The notes beneath the pieces are model-generated. The model was not told the DNA's origin and ran no database searches. It saw only the letters and a list, made by a program, of their open reading frames with translations. A program made the position numbers and the translations under genes. Below, piece after piece: positions 45,690 to 57,490 of a stretch of DNA of 64,000 nt. Numbering within the stretch: position 1 is the first letter of the stretch; each line of letters opens with the position of its first letter. Source of the DNA: Cantharellus purpuraceus (taxonomy: Eukaryota; Basidiomycota; Agaricomycetes; Cantharellales; Hydnaceae); NCBI GenBank assembly GCA_025174535.1, contig JALBUN010000049.1, positions 744,001 to 808,000 of the forward strand, written 5' to 3'.

Positions 45690-48332
45690 ATGCCTTCGTG
45701 TTCGCCTTCCAAAGACGGTGCAAGTGATGGGGTAACAGACCCCATTCTGTTGCCAACACCTCCGACGTCTATTACGCCCACGCAGCCCATGTCTTCTCGT
45801 TCTCCTTCCCCACGTGGGCTGGAGGATGAGGAGTTGCCCACACTTCAAGTTCCAGAACCTAGCTCGCCATCTCAGAAAAAAAAGAAGAAGAGAAAGTCCA
45901 AGAAGTCCAAAGCAAAGGATGGAAGGGGTGCAGAAGACGTAAAGTCTCAACCCAAGCTTCAAGAAGCAGAAAAGCCTCAAGTTCTTTGCATCAGTCGGAA
46001 CAAACATTGGCGCTACATTAGTTCCTATCATGTCAGACGTTCTTATGAATACCGAGTCAAATCATCACTGACATGGCAGTGCTATTGTTTAGGGCCCGTG
46101 GCTGCAGCTCCCGTTGGAACTCTTGGAATCACTCCTGACGCTGAATATGGATCCTAATACTTTCGCCGTGCCTGACAACCGTCTTGCACATCTTATCTCT
46201 GGTTCATCTACCCCAACTTCTTCTATCTCTTCGATAAAACAACGTGGATCACCACCTTTGGATCTTTCTCCACCCCCGTCTCCTCCTTCGGTATCCATTA
46301 TCTTACCTCCACCCATGGCCCACGTGCCAGATCCCGGAAAACCCATACCGCCACCCATTGACCCCGGGGTGTTCCGCTCTGTGACTACAATCCGTCAACT
46401 AATAGATGAAGCTTCGGATCTGGCCGTCCGTGCAGCATCGGGATTGTCCTCTGCTGCTCTTGGGAGCATCCGTTCGCCTGGCACAGCATCAGGCTATGGA
46501 TTTGTCATGAGTTCGGGTCCTTGGACCACGGCACAGTCGTTAGGCATCAATCCTATGGGGGACCAGGGAGGAAACGGACGAAACACCGCGATGTCAGCAA
46601 TGAGGGTACATCGCTTAAGAGCTCTAGCCGTGCAGAGATTGGCGGCTGCATACAAGGCTGACGAGATTGCGGCTAGTGTAATGGTTATGCAAGGCGCAAG
46701 TGCTCTCGATGACATAGCAGAGCGCGTGCTCAAAGTTGGTACGTGTTGTAGTGCCGAGCCTCAGGCGAAAAGTCAATCTATCTGTGCAGACCCTAATGAC
46801 TCCGACGCTTGTTACGTTCACTTCTTTCATGAGAAGATACCCTCTAGGCAGGCATTGAGCTATATACTGTGCTTCTTGTCATGCTGAATTCCTGATACCG
46901 TCGCAGACAATTGGCTGAGTCCACTACAACGCACGTCCTAGACGAACTTATAGCTGCTTATCCGCAGAGGCTTGAGTACTATCGCACTCGAGGAATTGTG
47001 CATTGCTTCCGAGACGAATACCACCTGGCCACCCGTGATTTCACTCATGCACTCAAGGAGGCAAGGAACATGCGAAAGGCCAAGCATGCTCACACAGCTG
47101 CGACTGACCCAGATCGTGGTTCGAAAGTCAAAGGGAAGAAAGGGAAGAAGTCGAAATCTCATGGCCAAGCACCTCCTGATGGCACTGCTGTCGCAGAAGG
47201 GGTAGACGGAGAGTCGTTGCCGTTCCATCCATCCGTATTGCCCGACGCTCCGGATCCAATCGAACCCCAGGTTCTTTTCCTCCGTGCAGCAGCGCACCTT
47301 CAAAATGTAGTCTTCCTCATTGAGAGTGCTATTCTCAATCTCGAAGGCATTCGCAAAACTTCCCTCGCGGACGGAACTGAGCTCAGATTGTGCTATGTGG
47401 AAAATGGGAAATATGGCGGCGTCGAGATCGGAAATCCCAACGGCCCTCTTGGAGCCTCCAATGGACTCAAGGCGCAGGCTTATCGGAAAGTCTTGGGCGA
47501 CGCCGCGTTCTGCGAGCAGGTAAATGCGCTGCTCAAGAAGAGCATCAGAGACCACGAGAAGTTTTTATCTCATTTCGACTCATTGAATGCACCGATACCT
47601 ATCTTTTCCGGAAACTTGGCAGAACGCACCCGGTACGCATTCCTGTTGACTGAATCGCTTCGTCCAGGGAGTCGTTCGCAGCCACCTCCTTTGAACGCGC
47701 CGCCCGCATTCACGACATACCATCCACTCCTTGTGGAGTCGCATTTTAGCATACTTTTATCGACACTTCTGCTAGGCGACTTTGCAAGTCTTCTGCCTGC
47801 ATTCGTGAGGGCTGCTAGACTAGTTGATGGTCTGGAAGGCTATCCAGTGTTCTTACCTGCACGGTCGATGGCGCAGGCGGAGTTTATTGAAGTACTGGAA
47901 CGGCTCGCTGGTGGCTGGAGTACAGGTGTACAGTCTCACTCGCTTGCATCGGAAACGTTGACTATAACAGCGCCAAGCCCTAATTTACAAGCAAGCGGTT
48001 TAGACGTATCCACGCCGTCGTCGTCGTCGTCTACAACGCTACCCATAGCGGGGGATACTAGTACGTCTCTTCTACCGCCATCCGGTGGAGGTAGCTCCCG
48101 ACACAGCAATTATACTGGACTGGCGGAGAATTTGGACTGTGCCCGGATCCTATTGGCACCGGTTGCTCAGCGGCAAAAGGAAAGAGTGAAGAAAGCTGCT
48201 GCAGAGAAAGCCTCAGGACTCGATAAGCAAAAGACCATCAACATCAATATTCCTCTGCATGGGCCCAGGGTAGAAATAGTATTGGCTTGGTTGGCAGCGG
48301 TGCATTTACCCGATTTGGAGAGCGTGGCATAA
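45690..48332 (+). CDS. TPR-like helical protein of unknown function
   Basis: Start at 45690 (MPSCSPSKDGASDGVTDPI), tentative. Exon 1 is Ser/Pro-rich with a Lys-rich block (SQKKKKKRKSKKSKAKDG), then an intron of about 110 bases to GPWLQLPLELLESLLTLN. Next come a Pro-rich linker and a helical region, VFRSVTTIRQLIDEASDLAV and RLRALAVQRLAAAYKADEIA. After two introns the third part starts LAESTTTHVLDELIAAYPQR, LEYYRTRGIVHCFRDEYHLA and TRDFTHALKEAR, a good helix pair of tetratricopeptide type (A-x-x-x-Y-P....G, F.A). A Lys-rich insertion (KVKGKKGKKSKS) and a long helical C-terminus to 48332 follow. About 780 residues. Looks like a conserved fungal protein; I know no function for it. Confidence 0.72.
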
Positions 48333-48461
48333 GCGAGAGAGCAGCCGGAGAATACAAAATATGTCTGTTAATGACCAGATTGTCCAATAGATTAGAAGTG
48401 GGTGTTGGGATGCGAGAATCATATACAAGCACCACAACATACTCTCTATCCACGAAATGCA

Positions 48462-49260
48462 TTATTGGTGCTTTTTATCCGCTTCACCCCTGGCTTCTTC
48501 AGCAACTTGCGACAAATGTGACCAGACTCGTGACGCAACCCAAGAAGAAACCCCGATAACCACAAACAGGAACAATAGAACAGGCATAATACTACGGGGG
48601 ATGGCTCCCCAGAGGAGGGGCTCCACTATGAGATTAAACTGAACCATACTGCCGGTCTGCAGATTTGCAGAATCACGAGTGACTCGGAGCTCCGTACGGG
48701 AAGCACGCAGCCGAGCATACCGAGACCAGGGAGCCACTTGCTGCATTGCAGAATTCGAATCCATATGCGACGCGGAGGGCTTAAAGATGGTGATATCGAA
48801 GTCTACAGCCATCTGAATTGTGAGGCATGGTCAAGCATGAGGACGTGAGCACAGTTTTCACAGGGATGTACCGATGCTGGCCAAGACAATCGCAACGTGA
48901 AAGCCTGCGGATATAGGCCCTCCTTCCTCCACTCATCGATCTCCAAGACAACCCAGAAATCATGAGCCAAAGGCACGTTGCTATTTTTGCTGGCATCGTC
49001 AGGTAAGATAGGACCAATTTGAAACGTGCCCGAGTTCCGCCCTGGAAGCGTTGATAAGACAGGCCTAAATTGCGGTATAGGACCATCAGCAATCGTGTAA
49101 TATAAGAATACAAAAAGACTATTGCTTCGCAAAGGTACCAGGTTGGGGAAGGTTTAGCGGGGAGCTCCAACGCGGACAATTCTGTCAATTTGACAATCGC
49201 TGTGTTGCAGCATACCGTTCCGGCCCAGACAAGAACTAAGACAACTGTTGTTGTCCTCAT
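48462..49260 (-). CDS. Type I ER membrane protein with KKHQ retrieval tail, unknown
   Basis: Not recognised. The start at 49260 gives a signal peptide, MRTTTVVLVLVWAGTVCC. A lumenal domain follows in at least two exons (NSLFVFLYYTIADGPIPQFR, FWVVLEIDEWRKEGLYPQAF, DFDITIFKPSASHMDSNSAM). A single membrane helix near the end (SIMPVLLFLFVVIGVSSWVA) precedes a short cytosolic tail ending in KKHQ. Lys at -3 and -4 is the classical dilysine ER-retrieval signal. So the topology is signal peptide, lumenal domain, one TM, KKXX tail. The join between the first exon and the lumenal exon (about 49130-49215) is not resolved. The gene is convergent with the TPR-like gene, 129 bases apart. Confidence 0.65.
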
Positions 49261-52200
49261 CTAGAGCTGGCTCTGGACCAATTGTATTGTCGGAGTTTCA
49301 ATTGGTGCGTGGACCATCATCACTGATTCTGGCACAAGTGTCGAACACGCCAACTCTACGCTGGTGCATACTCGACTACCAGCGATCTGATCAGGGAGGA
49401 TCTCCGAGTTGTGGAATACAGAACCTTGTACTATCTACGAGCAGGCTGACTTACCTGATCTAGTTATTTGCAGTCTTCTTGGATATTCCTCAAAAGGTAT
49501 TTTGCACATTTTTCGGATTGTTCCTGGTTGGGAAATATTCACCCAATGCCTGTGTCCGTATCTGTCGTGGCTGGCATGGCCCCGCGGGGAACCGCGTAAA
49601 TCGCACAGCCCCATAGTATACTAGTAGTGCCCTCGGATCCAACTTGTCAAGCGACATGAGCAACCAGTCCTTGCGAGTCATCACAGCGACCTTTCTCTCC
49701 GAATGTAGACTGATATACGACAGTTTGCGGTGTGAGTTGCAGCAGCGGATCGCATATTAACACGTTGATGGAGCTGGCTATACTGCCCCGCTTGAACGCT
49801 CGTACGCTTGGATCAATGTACCATGTGATGGCGCAGGGTCCGGAGCCCTCCAAGATCCTATGAGTTTCCCACGATACTGAGCCCCAGTGAACTTGCACGT
49901 CTCGCCGAGCAAGCATGCGTTGTAATTCCAGATCTTTGTCCTTTCATCTCTGACTCCGCTTGTGCGGAACCATCGCAAGCGAGGTGCGCTCATTTCCTTA
50001 CAAGGATTATATTGTTTCTTCGGCATCATTGCGGTGGCTTTTGGCGATGTAGGCCACTAAGTCTCACGCAGCGTGTTGTCTTGCAATTCGAGTCATGCAA
50101 ACATGGATGTCTTTCATTTCCGTCTCGGCCGGTTTTGGTCATATTACTCCTCCTTTATAAGGCAAGTTCCGCCTTGTGGCTGCCACTAGATACTCAATAT
50201 CAGATCTGGGCAAGAATTCAGCATGGTCGAGAAATATCAACTCGCTGAATAGCTATGCCGCCCAGAAGCTTAACCGAGATACGCATTCATTCTGGATCTA
50301 TCCGTGCCGTGAACGTCATTCTGACTGCCTATTATAGGATTCAGAACTTCTCCGAGATAACTCTTCGCACCGCTGTGTGAAATATTTCCTGGACGTCCAC
50401 AATGTTGGGCACGCTCCCCGCCCAATGTCATCTGGCTCACGGCGGTCCCGTTCCACCATGACTCCGGATACTGTAGTAGTAGGTGGTGTTTCCCACATAG
50501 CATCCCGCTGTTCTGTGGCAAGATCAGAACACAGGTTTGAAAGGTACGTATTCTTGCGTGTTGTGTTTTGCCGAAATCGCTATGAGATCTTGCCCCAAGG
50601 CCCCCCGAAGACCCGACTGCAACAAATCTTTTTTATTTATGAGGTGTGGGCCGTGACTCTAGAACTTTCCTCGGGCTGTCACAGCCAGATGAGCCGTGTC
50701 ATTGATGTGGCTTGCTCAATGTCAATTGAGGGACAGAAGGGTGTACTTCAACTGGAGGCTCCTGCTGTGTCTTCTAGTGCCCTCACAGTGTGCATTTCCA
50801 GCTCAATAAATTCTCGACACGTGTGGCGCCATATTGCCTAGTGGACACGTCTTGTTATGGCGTTGACATTTACGTCTCCTCTGACTCAGTAGCTCCAGTC
50901 CACGGACTGTCAGCACTGCGGCGGGGGCTACGTAGCCTTGTTCTCCGGTCCCCTCCGCCCCCTTCTTGTGTTGGCTCTGCGCCATCTGCTTGCCAGGCGC
51001 TGGCTTCTTTGGCTTGTGGACCTGATGAACGCTCTGACGGATCTGCGATAACCAGTCCCAGAGATGCTGATAGTACAACCACCCACTGGGCGATTGCTGT
51101 GGGCTGTGCAAGGGCGAAATAACTAATTGTGATATGTGACTTGGAGAACTAGTTGTTGTTATTATTAATGATGAGAGCTAATAAAGTTCTAGGTGTCCGA
51201 AATATAAGGGTGGTCATTATGCACGTGAAAGTGTGCCCTGCATATGACTGGAGAACACAAGTAATGCAAGATATCGACGAAATTTTCTCTTGGAAGTCAA
51301 CTTTAAAGCTGCGGTACTGAAGATATGAAGATGTGACTAAGTAAGGATGCACTTCCGGAGGCAATGTGGGGTTGGTCGGCATCGTGTTCATGTGGACCAA
51401 TTCAGATCGGCCAAGCGTGGGATCTGGAGCCTGAGCATGTGTCGACAATGGAATAAGAGGGAGGCTTATTTAGGGAACGGTGCCACTGTCCCACCGTCCC
51501 ATTTGGAGGACGTCACTGCCAGGTTTGAACGGCAGTGCAGTGGGAGTACCATTGCATATACGGGGAGGCATCGAGACGGGATATAGAGCCGCCAGATTGT
51601 GGACCTGTACGAACATGCACATACGACACGATGTCTCTGAATTATGTGCCCTCATGTCGTGCATGTCCGGCAGGGGGACCGATCATTTCCGAGCAGGCTC
51701 GTGATTAATCGGAAATACCACAAGACCTCAGTATATGAACAGGCCAGAGACACGATCAAGCCTAGGGCAAAGTTTTAGAGATTGTAGATCATTAATAGTC
51801 TTTTCGACATCCAGGGACTAGATGTTCAGCCAGATGGGATCCGGCCGTGAGCAGAGCGGTCTTGGCTAAGGCTATCGCGCCCAACGAGCGCACTACGGTC
51901 GATAGGCTTGTGACTCCATAATCGGGATGGCTGGGGTAGGTGTAGTACATACAGCATCTTGTTCCTGTACACGGAATCGGATTGATGCTGCAGTGAAAGA
52001 TCCGGCTTGGTTGGGTGCCGTCGGAGCATACGGCAGGTCACAGTTGTCACGCATCTTTTGGTCAAGTCAAGTTTTGCACAACATCCGTTCTGACCCTCGT
52101 TGAACTCACCCGTCAGCCTACTCGCCATGCATTGCGCATGTAAGTGGTCAGACATGCTGATATTAATGATGCGAGATCGGCGTTTTTGCAATGTCCTGCT

Positions 52201-54067
52201 GTCGTTCTTTCGCGTTGCCTTTGTGTCTACGGGCGGGACATTCTCTGTGTACTCTGCGGTCTTGGCAACTCTTTGACTGTGCATATCACCGGTTCTCCTG
52301 TGCCTCTTGATGACACGGATGCCTGGTTTGTCGTGCGTCTATGTGGACCCTGACACCGCTGGCAATCTAGAGTCTGCCGCTCTTCACCCCGGTGACCAAG
52401 CCACCCTGAACCCTATGGAGTACAGGTAAAAAACGGCGTGTCATATTGTTCTACTTTTGCAAGGTTCAAAGCATACAGATAGACGGCTCCAGTCACCCTC
52501 GGTCCTCGTGCCTTGATTGGTCCGGCGAACGCCGGCGCGCTCCCTTCGAAGCCCGTGAGTCCCGATCTACAGCGCCTCGTAATAAGCCCGCTCACCGCAA
52601 AACGTGTCACAGCATGGTCCACCGCGGAAGCTGTTCCGATAGCCGTTAGCGCGGCATGTGCAAGGGGCGCGAGGCGGCTGTCATTGCTATCGCCGACATG
52701 ATACGAGAGACACTTGATCGCCGCGACGTTTTTGGGGTGGAACGCATGATGATTTGGAGCCCGTCGCACGGGGAGGAGCATCGTTGTGCACAGACCATCA
52801 CCTCCGGCGGTCATGCGCCATGGGCTTCGGAGAATTGATGGCTGGGAAGCGCGCGCCCTTCCGCCACGAAGCTCCGGATGGCCAGCGGCCTGGACCTCGG
52901 TCTCGCCCACTTTGTGCTTCTCGCCATCGTGACTTCCCACAAGAAGTTCCCTGGTGCAAACAGTTTGGACAATTCGGGCGAGCAGGTATAGGGTCAGTGA
53001 AGCATGCCTCCTATTCTGCGGACAGACTGCCCAAATGGATCGTGAATCAGTCGAGGGTGGGTGACGAGACCAGAGCTGCTGGGAATACTGGACTCGCGAC
53101 GACCCTTATCCGAGGGGGCGTCTGACAATCGAGATTGGGTGGAATTCAAGAGGCTCCGCACGTCTTTGATGGTGTTGACGTCTTGATAGCCTGCTTGGCC
53201 GGAATAGGCGCGTGTGGTAGTACGTCGGCCAGTTCGGCGTGGTGCCCAAAGACGACGCGACGGCAGGTTTGCAGAGAGGGTACCGCAAAGAAAGATCGGC
53301 GGGCACGGAGTGTATTTTTGACGTGCATGGGACCAAGTAGTGCTGAGCGGCCGTCATGTGGGGCAGGGTAGGATGGATGATCCGGCCACGGATCGACGTC
53401 GAGGCAGCCACCGTTCTCAGGGGCGCACCTGCGCCTGGGCTGCAAGCAGTAGGTGGTGTATGGGGCGCGGGGGAGGGACGATGCTGTCAAGGTGTTTACA
53501 CCGGTGTGACTTGCGGGAAGGACGCTGCCTTGTGAGGCGGGGTTCGCAGGATGATCCACCATGCCGATTGATGTGTGGTGCAGATGGAAGCGGCTGGGGA
53601 CTCCTTTTCGTCGCCACAGTGGATGGAGACTGGCGGTTCTGAAGATAAGGTTGAGCCGGGCGGGTGGACCCGTGGGCCCGGGAGGAGGTGAGCCCCTTTC
53701 CTGGAGGAGAGAGCGCGATGACGCGGGTGCAGGGCAAGCGAGAGAAGGAGCGGGAATGAAGAGGGCGGCGGAGGATGTGACTGGGTGCAAGGGCTCCGCG
53801 GAGAGCGAGGGCGGCAGACCGTATTTTCAATAAATAACACTGGCACCAGCCATCGGCACATGTGACGCTGCTGATGACATAATAATGTCTCGCCAAGGCC
53901 CGGGAAACGTGTGACACGCGGGGTTCCCGGGGTCTTTCGGCATCGGAAATCGGGTGTGCTTAACCGAATTTGAGCGCAGTCGACATCGAAACATGAGGCT
54001 CCCTGGTATCCCCGTAGCCTGGCCAGGCGGGCGGGCTCCGGCGCTTCTTCATCGCTCTCTCGCTTTC
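49261..54067. other. Long gene-poor region
   Basis: About 5 kb with no gene I can support. Short frames occur on both strands (for example minus 49647-49916, plus 50377-50841, minus 51826-52284 and minus 52413-52940). None shows a family motif or a clean exon chain. The part from about 52450 to 53850 is clearly more GC-rich and accordingly full of overlapping chance frames. The last few hundred bases belong to the promoter of the zinc-finger gene. Confidence 0.5.
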
Positions 54068-54076
54068 TTATAAATA
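54068..54076 (+). promoter_or_regulatory. TATA box of the zinc-finger gene
   Basis: TTATAAATA, followed by a strongly pyrimidine-rich leader (54085-54180) of the kind seen around start sites of highly expressed fungal genes. The leader to the ATG is about 250 bases; a GTATGT at 54195 could start a 5'-UTR intron. Confidence 0.5.
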
Positions 54077-54329
54077 CCTACCCCGCCTTCGCGCCTACTC
54101 TTGTCTTCCCCCCCCTCCCGTCACGACCACACACACTCCGTCCTCTTCTCCGCCGCCCACGACTCTTGACGACGACGCCTGCGATCTCTGATTGTATGTA
54201 TACACTCGCGTTTTGTGTGCCTGTATTCACTTGACCCCCACCCCTCCCCATTCAGTCCCTTCCGCCACCATCCGCGACTTCCGCTCCCAGCAGCCGCCTG
54301 TCTGAAACATCCTCCCTCTCATATCTACC

Positions 54330-55817
54330 ATGGACATTTTGTACATGGCATCCCATTACCCCTTGTCTTCCCGCGACCACATCCACACCTATCCTGAACA
54401 CCATCCAGAGCACGAAGTGTTTCGCGTCGATATGGACAGCAACGACTATTCCCAGTCAAAGCCCCTCCCCAATCACCATCTCCATATCCCTGCCGCTACA
54501 GCTACCCAGTACACGTCATCGCCCTCGCTCGATTCGCAGACAGACGACGAGGAGAAACTCTTTGACGTCGACGTCGATTTCTCCCACATACAGTCAAATC
54601 AGCCCCAGCTGGTCTATGACCACATGTCCAACCCTCCCTGGGACAATATCGCAACCCCCCGCGCATGGGACGGCGAGCCTCACAAGGTCCCCGCCCTTGA
54701 GCCAGACTCCAATTCCCCTTTCGGCTACCCGCAAGACACCATCCCACACCATAACCCCGCCGAGAATTCCTCCAGCATGCTATATTCGCTGTCCGATTAC
54801 CTCCAGACTGCCAGCCCTGCCCATTCCCCGCCCACATCCTATGTCTCGACTCCCGGCTCGACCGGCCTCACAGCCACAATGCTACCCCCAGCCTCTTACT
54901 ACTCGGTGCCTAACGCTGACACACAGCCCCAGCAATCCCCGTATGCACTTGCCTCCCGCTACAATGCCGCCCTTCAGACCCATGACCTGGGCTGCGACCC
55001 GCGCTTTGTTAGCCCCGCCTCGGCATCCCCGCATGCCGGGCCCTCGTCGTTACCCAGTCACCAGGATGTGGGTATTTCCTTTGCTGACGTCTACACCGAT
55101 CCCTCCCAGATCGTCAAGGTCGAGCAGGACCAGCAGTCTATTCCTATGGCGTCTTCCAGCCTTCTTCACCAGCAGCAGCAACAGTCCCTCTCGTTGTATG
55201 ACTCGGACAGCGGGGAGGACGAGAAGAGCGAGAGCGAGTCCGACCCGTCGTACATGCCCTCGTCTTCGCGCTCGCGTCCCATGTCGCTCCCCAGCGCTTC
55301 GCGTATGCGTCCGCGGCACATGCGCAGCAGCAGTGCCGGCAGTAGCACCACAATCGGCCTCGGCGGCGACTCGCTCCACTCGCAACGTCCCGCCCGTACG
55401 CCTGCCCCCGAGCCCGTCCCCAATCTGACTAAGAAGAGTCGGGGCAGGCGGGTTCCCACTGCCGCCGCCCTATACGGCGGCTATGGCACCCCTTCCGCAA
55501 GTACCTCCGGTCTGGGAATAGGTGGCAAGAATGCTCGTACGTACGTATGCAAGGTCAAGGAGTGTGGTAAATGTTTCGCGCGCAGCGAGCATCTCAAGCG
55601 TCATGTTCGGTCTATACACACCAATGAGAAGCGTTCGTACCATTTTTTTGCTTCCCCTGCGTCCCCTCGTCGCTCACACATCCGATTCCTTGTAGCCCAC
55701 CGTTGCCCGCATTCGGGATGCAACAAGGAGTTTAGCAGGCACGATAATCTCTGTCAACACATGCGTGTGCATCGCAACTTTTCGGCGCCCAAGGACGGCG
55801 CATTCGGGTCCTTTTAA
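54330..55817 (+). CDS. C2H2 zinc-finger transcription factor (MSN2/4-like)
   Basis: 474 residues in two exons; the intron 55633-55695 lies in the linker between the fingers. The start at 54330 gives MDILYMASHYPLSSRDHIHT. The first 350 residues are low-complexity Ser/Pro/His/Gln with acidic spots (DDEEKLFDVDVDF, DSGEDEKSESESD) suited to activation. Two adjacent C-terminal zinc fingers follow: YVCKVKECGKCFARSEHLKR HVRSIH, then, via linker TNEKPH made by splicing, RCPHSGCNKEFSRHDNLCQH MRVH. RSEHLKRH and SRHDNLCQH are the recognition helices of the MSN2/4 and Seb1 class that bind the stress element CCCCT. Stress regulator is an inference from these helices. Confidence 0.88.
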   Translation: MDILYMASHYPLSSRDHIHTYPEHHPEHEVFRVDMDSNDYSQSKPLPNHHLHIPAATATQYTSSPSLDSQTDDEEKLFDVDVDFSHIQSNQPQLVYDHMSNPPWDNIATPRAWDGEPHKVPALEPDSNSPFGYPQDTIPHHNPAENSSSMLYSLSDYLQTASPAHSPPTSYVSTPGSTGLTATMLPPASYYSVPNADTQPQQSPYALASRYNAALQTHDLGCDPRFVSPASASPHAGPSSLPSHQDVGISFADVYTDPSQIVKVEQDQQSIPMASSSLLHQQQQQSLSLYDSDSGEDEKSESESDPSYMPSSSRSRPMSLPSASRMRPRHMRSSSAGSSTTIGLGGDSLHSQRPARTPAPEPVPNLTKKSRGRRVPTAAALYGGYGTPSASTSGLGIGGKNARTYVCKVKECGKCFARSEHLKRHVRSIHTNEKRSYHFFASPASPRRSHIRFLVAHRCPHSGCNKEFSRHDNLCQHMRVHRNFSAPKDGAFGSF

Positions 55818-56726
55818 TTGGGTCGGTCGTATATCCTCGTCGCCTTCTACCCTGCACTGTCTGGTTTACTCTTTGCACGCACACTTCCACACACTCCCAC
55901 ACATGTCCATGCCTGTATCGCTCAGCTTTCATCTCTTTGCGCCTCGTACCATGTATCGCGTCCTCGTCGCCTCTCCTCTCCGTCTCTGTCTCCTCGCTCG
56001 CCTCGCCATGCCATGCCGGACCTGGACCTCTACCTCCCTATCCTATCTCGATTTGTTTGCGCCCGATGGCCTTACCCTTCTCTCGCCCCGCGTGCGCGTT
56101 TTCAGTTGGAAACGTGGCGGACCCGCACCGGCACCACACGGTCCTCCACCCCATCCCCCACCCCTTCCTATGATCATTATTACACTTTCCTTTCATTTTG
56201 CCAGGACAATTAATATCTTTCCCAATCCACTCCCTTTCTCAATTGTCTTTACTTTTTCTTGTTCGAACCAACCCCGTCCTATCCTTTTACCGGGTTGCGG
56301 CTCCGACAGCTTGGGGTGACGAAGATGTCTCTCCTGCTGTTGTGGGCATCGAGGACGCTGTTATTTGCTGTTGATGTTTTCTCCGTCACGACCGTCACGA
56401 CCCTATGTACTATCCTAACCCCACCTCTTCTGAGCCTAGCGTACCTTTAGACCGTGTGCTTCTATGCTATTGGCTGCGTTCTTTAATGCCCTCTTCGGCA
56501 TACGCTCTACATTGTTGCGGTGCGGATCTTCATCTGGGACTCGAGTGTTTTTTGCCTTCTTTTACAGGCTATTTTCTTTTACTTTGTTTTTTTTGTACTA
56601 GTACATACATACACGTATTGTAAGTCTTGTGATAGTGTGTATCCATAGATTTCCATGCGTGAGGGATGGAAAATAAGGCCTAGGATGATGTGTGGATCCA
56701 AGGGTAAAGGGTACGCAGGTAATTAA
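55818..56726. other. Convergent 3' region
   Basis: Between the ends of the zinc-finger gene (plus) and centrin (minus). Very C/T-rich on the plus strand, which creates long chance frames; most likely a long 3' UTR of the zinc-finger gene. Confidence 0.5.
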
Positions 56727-57490
56727 TTATGCATCGTCTGTCATGATAGCAAAGAACTCTTGTTCACTGATTTCCCCATCTTGATCTAGATCGAATTCTT
56801 CGATCATGGCTTGCCTGTGAAGAAGTGAGGGGGAGTATACGCGTGTGGCGTGAGATGATGATGGGCAGGCGAAGAATACAACATTTTGCAAATGAACGCC
56901 GCGTGAGAAGGAAGCAGCAAGAGAAATTATGGACACGAACAGCTCTTCATCATCAAGTTTCTCCCCAATCTCTTTCGCGACGCGCCGCAAATTGCGGAGT
57001 GATATTTTCCCCGTATTGTCGTCATCGAAGAGCTGGAATGCGCGGCGTATTTCATCGAGCGGGTCGCGTGCGAGAATCTTTTCGCTCACTAATGAGGGGG
57101 GGAAGAAAGGGGGGGGGGGGAATGTCAGTCTTGCATGCGAAAAAGAAATGCCGACGCCACGCCATGACACACCATGACACGAAAATCTAAAATAATAAGA
57201 ATCAAGGAAAGAAAACACATGCACTCACTAACTTTGGCGAAATCCTCAAAATCCATGAGGCCATGGCCCGTCTTATCATGATCGCGCAGGATCTTCAGCA
57301 CCTCTGCCTTCTTCAGGTCAAACCCTAGCGCGCGCATGGCGACCTTGAGCTCGTGGTAGTCGACGCACCCGTCCTTGTCCGTGTCGAACAGCTCGAATGC
57401 CTCCTTGACTTCCTGCTTTTGCTCGTCTGTGAGCTCTGGGCGAGGGTGCGCGGTGCGGCGCTTGGATTTGGACGCGGAGGTAGTGTACAT
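56727..57490 (-). CDS. cdc31: Centrin (CDC31)
   Basis: EF-hand protein of the spindle pole body, also in mRNA export and DNA repair complexes. 165 residues from three exons (introns 57089-57228 and 56815-56940; the sum is a multiple of three). A short basic N-terminus ([20 protein letters not shown]) precedes [20 protein letters not shown]. Four EF-hands: [40 protein letters not shown] and [13 protein letters not shown]. Loops 1 and 4 have the full D.D.DG pattern for calcium; loops 2 and 3 are weaker. [14 protein letters not shown] across the first junction is the usual centrin sequence. Both introns are longer than the local norm; the first holds a run of twelve C (57109-57120). Confidence 0.95.

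Noticed and set aside
53417..53917. A 166-codon minus-strand frame upstream of the zinc-finger gene
   Set aside because: Pro/Ser/Arg/His-rich without any motif, in a GC-rich stretch where all frames stay open.
55765..56319. A 184-codon plus-strand frame after the zinc-finger gene
   Set aside because: Starts inside the last exon in another frame and is Leu/Ser/Pro-rich from a C/T-rich 3' UTR; no domain.
57109..57120. Run of twelve G as a possible assembly gap or quadruplex
   Set aside because: It sits in the first centrin intron next to a good acceptor; both neighbouring exons stay in frame, so it needs no special explanation.
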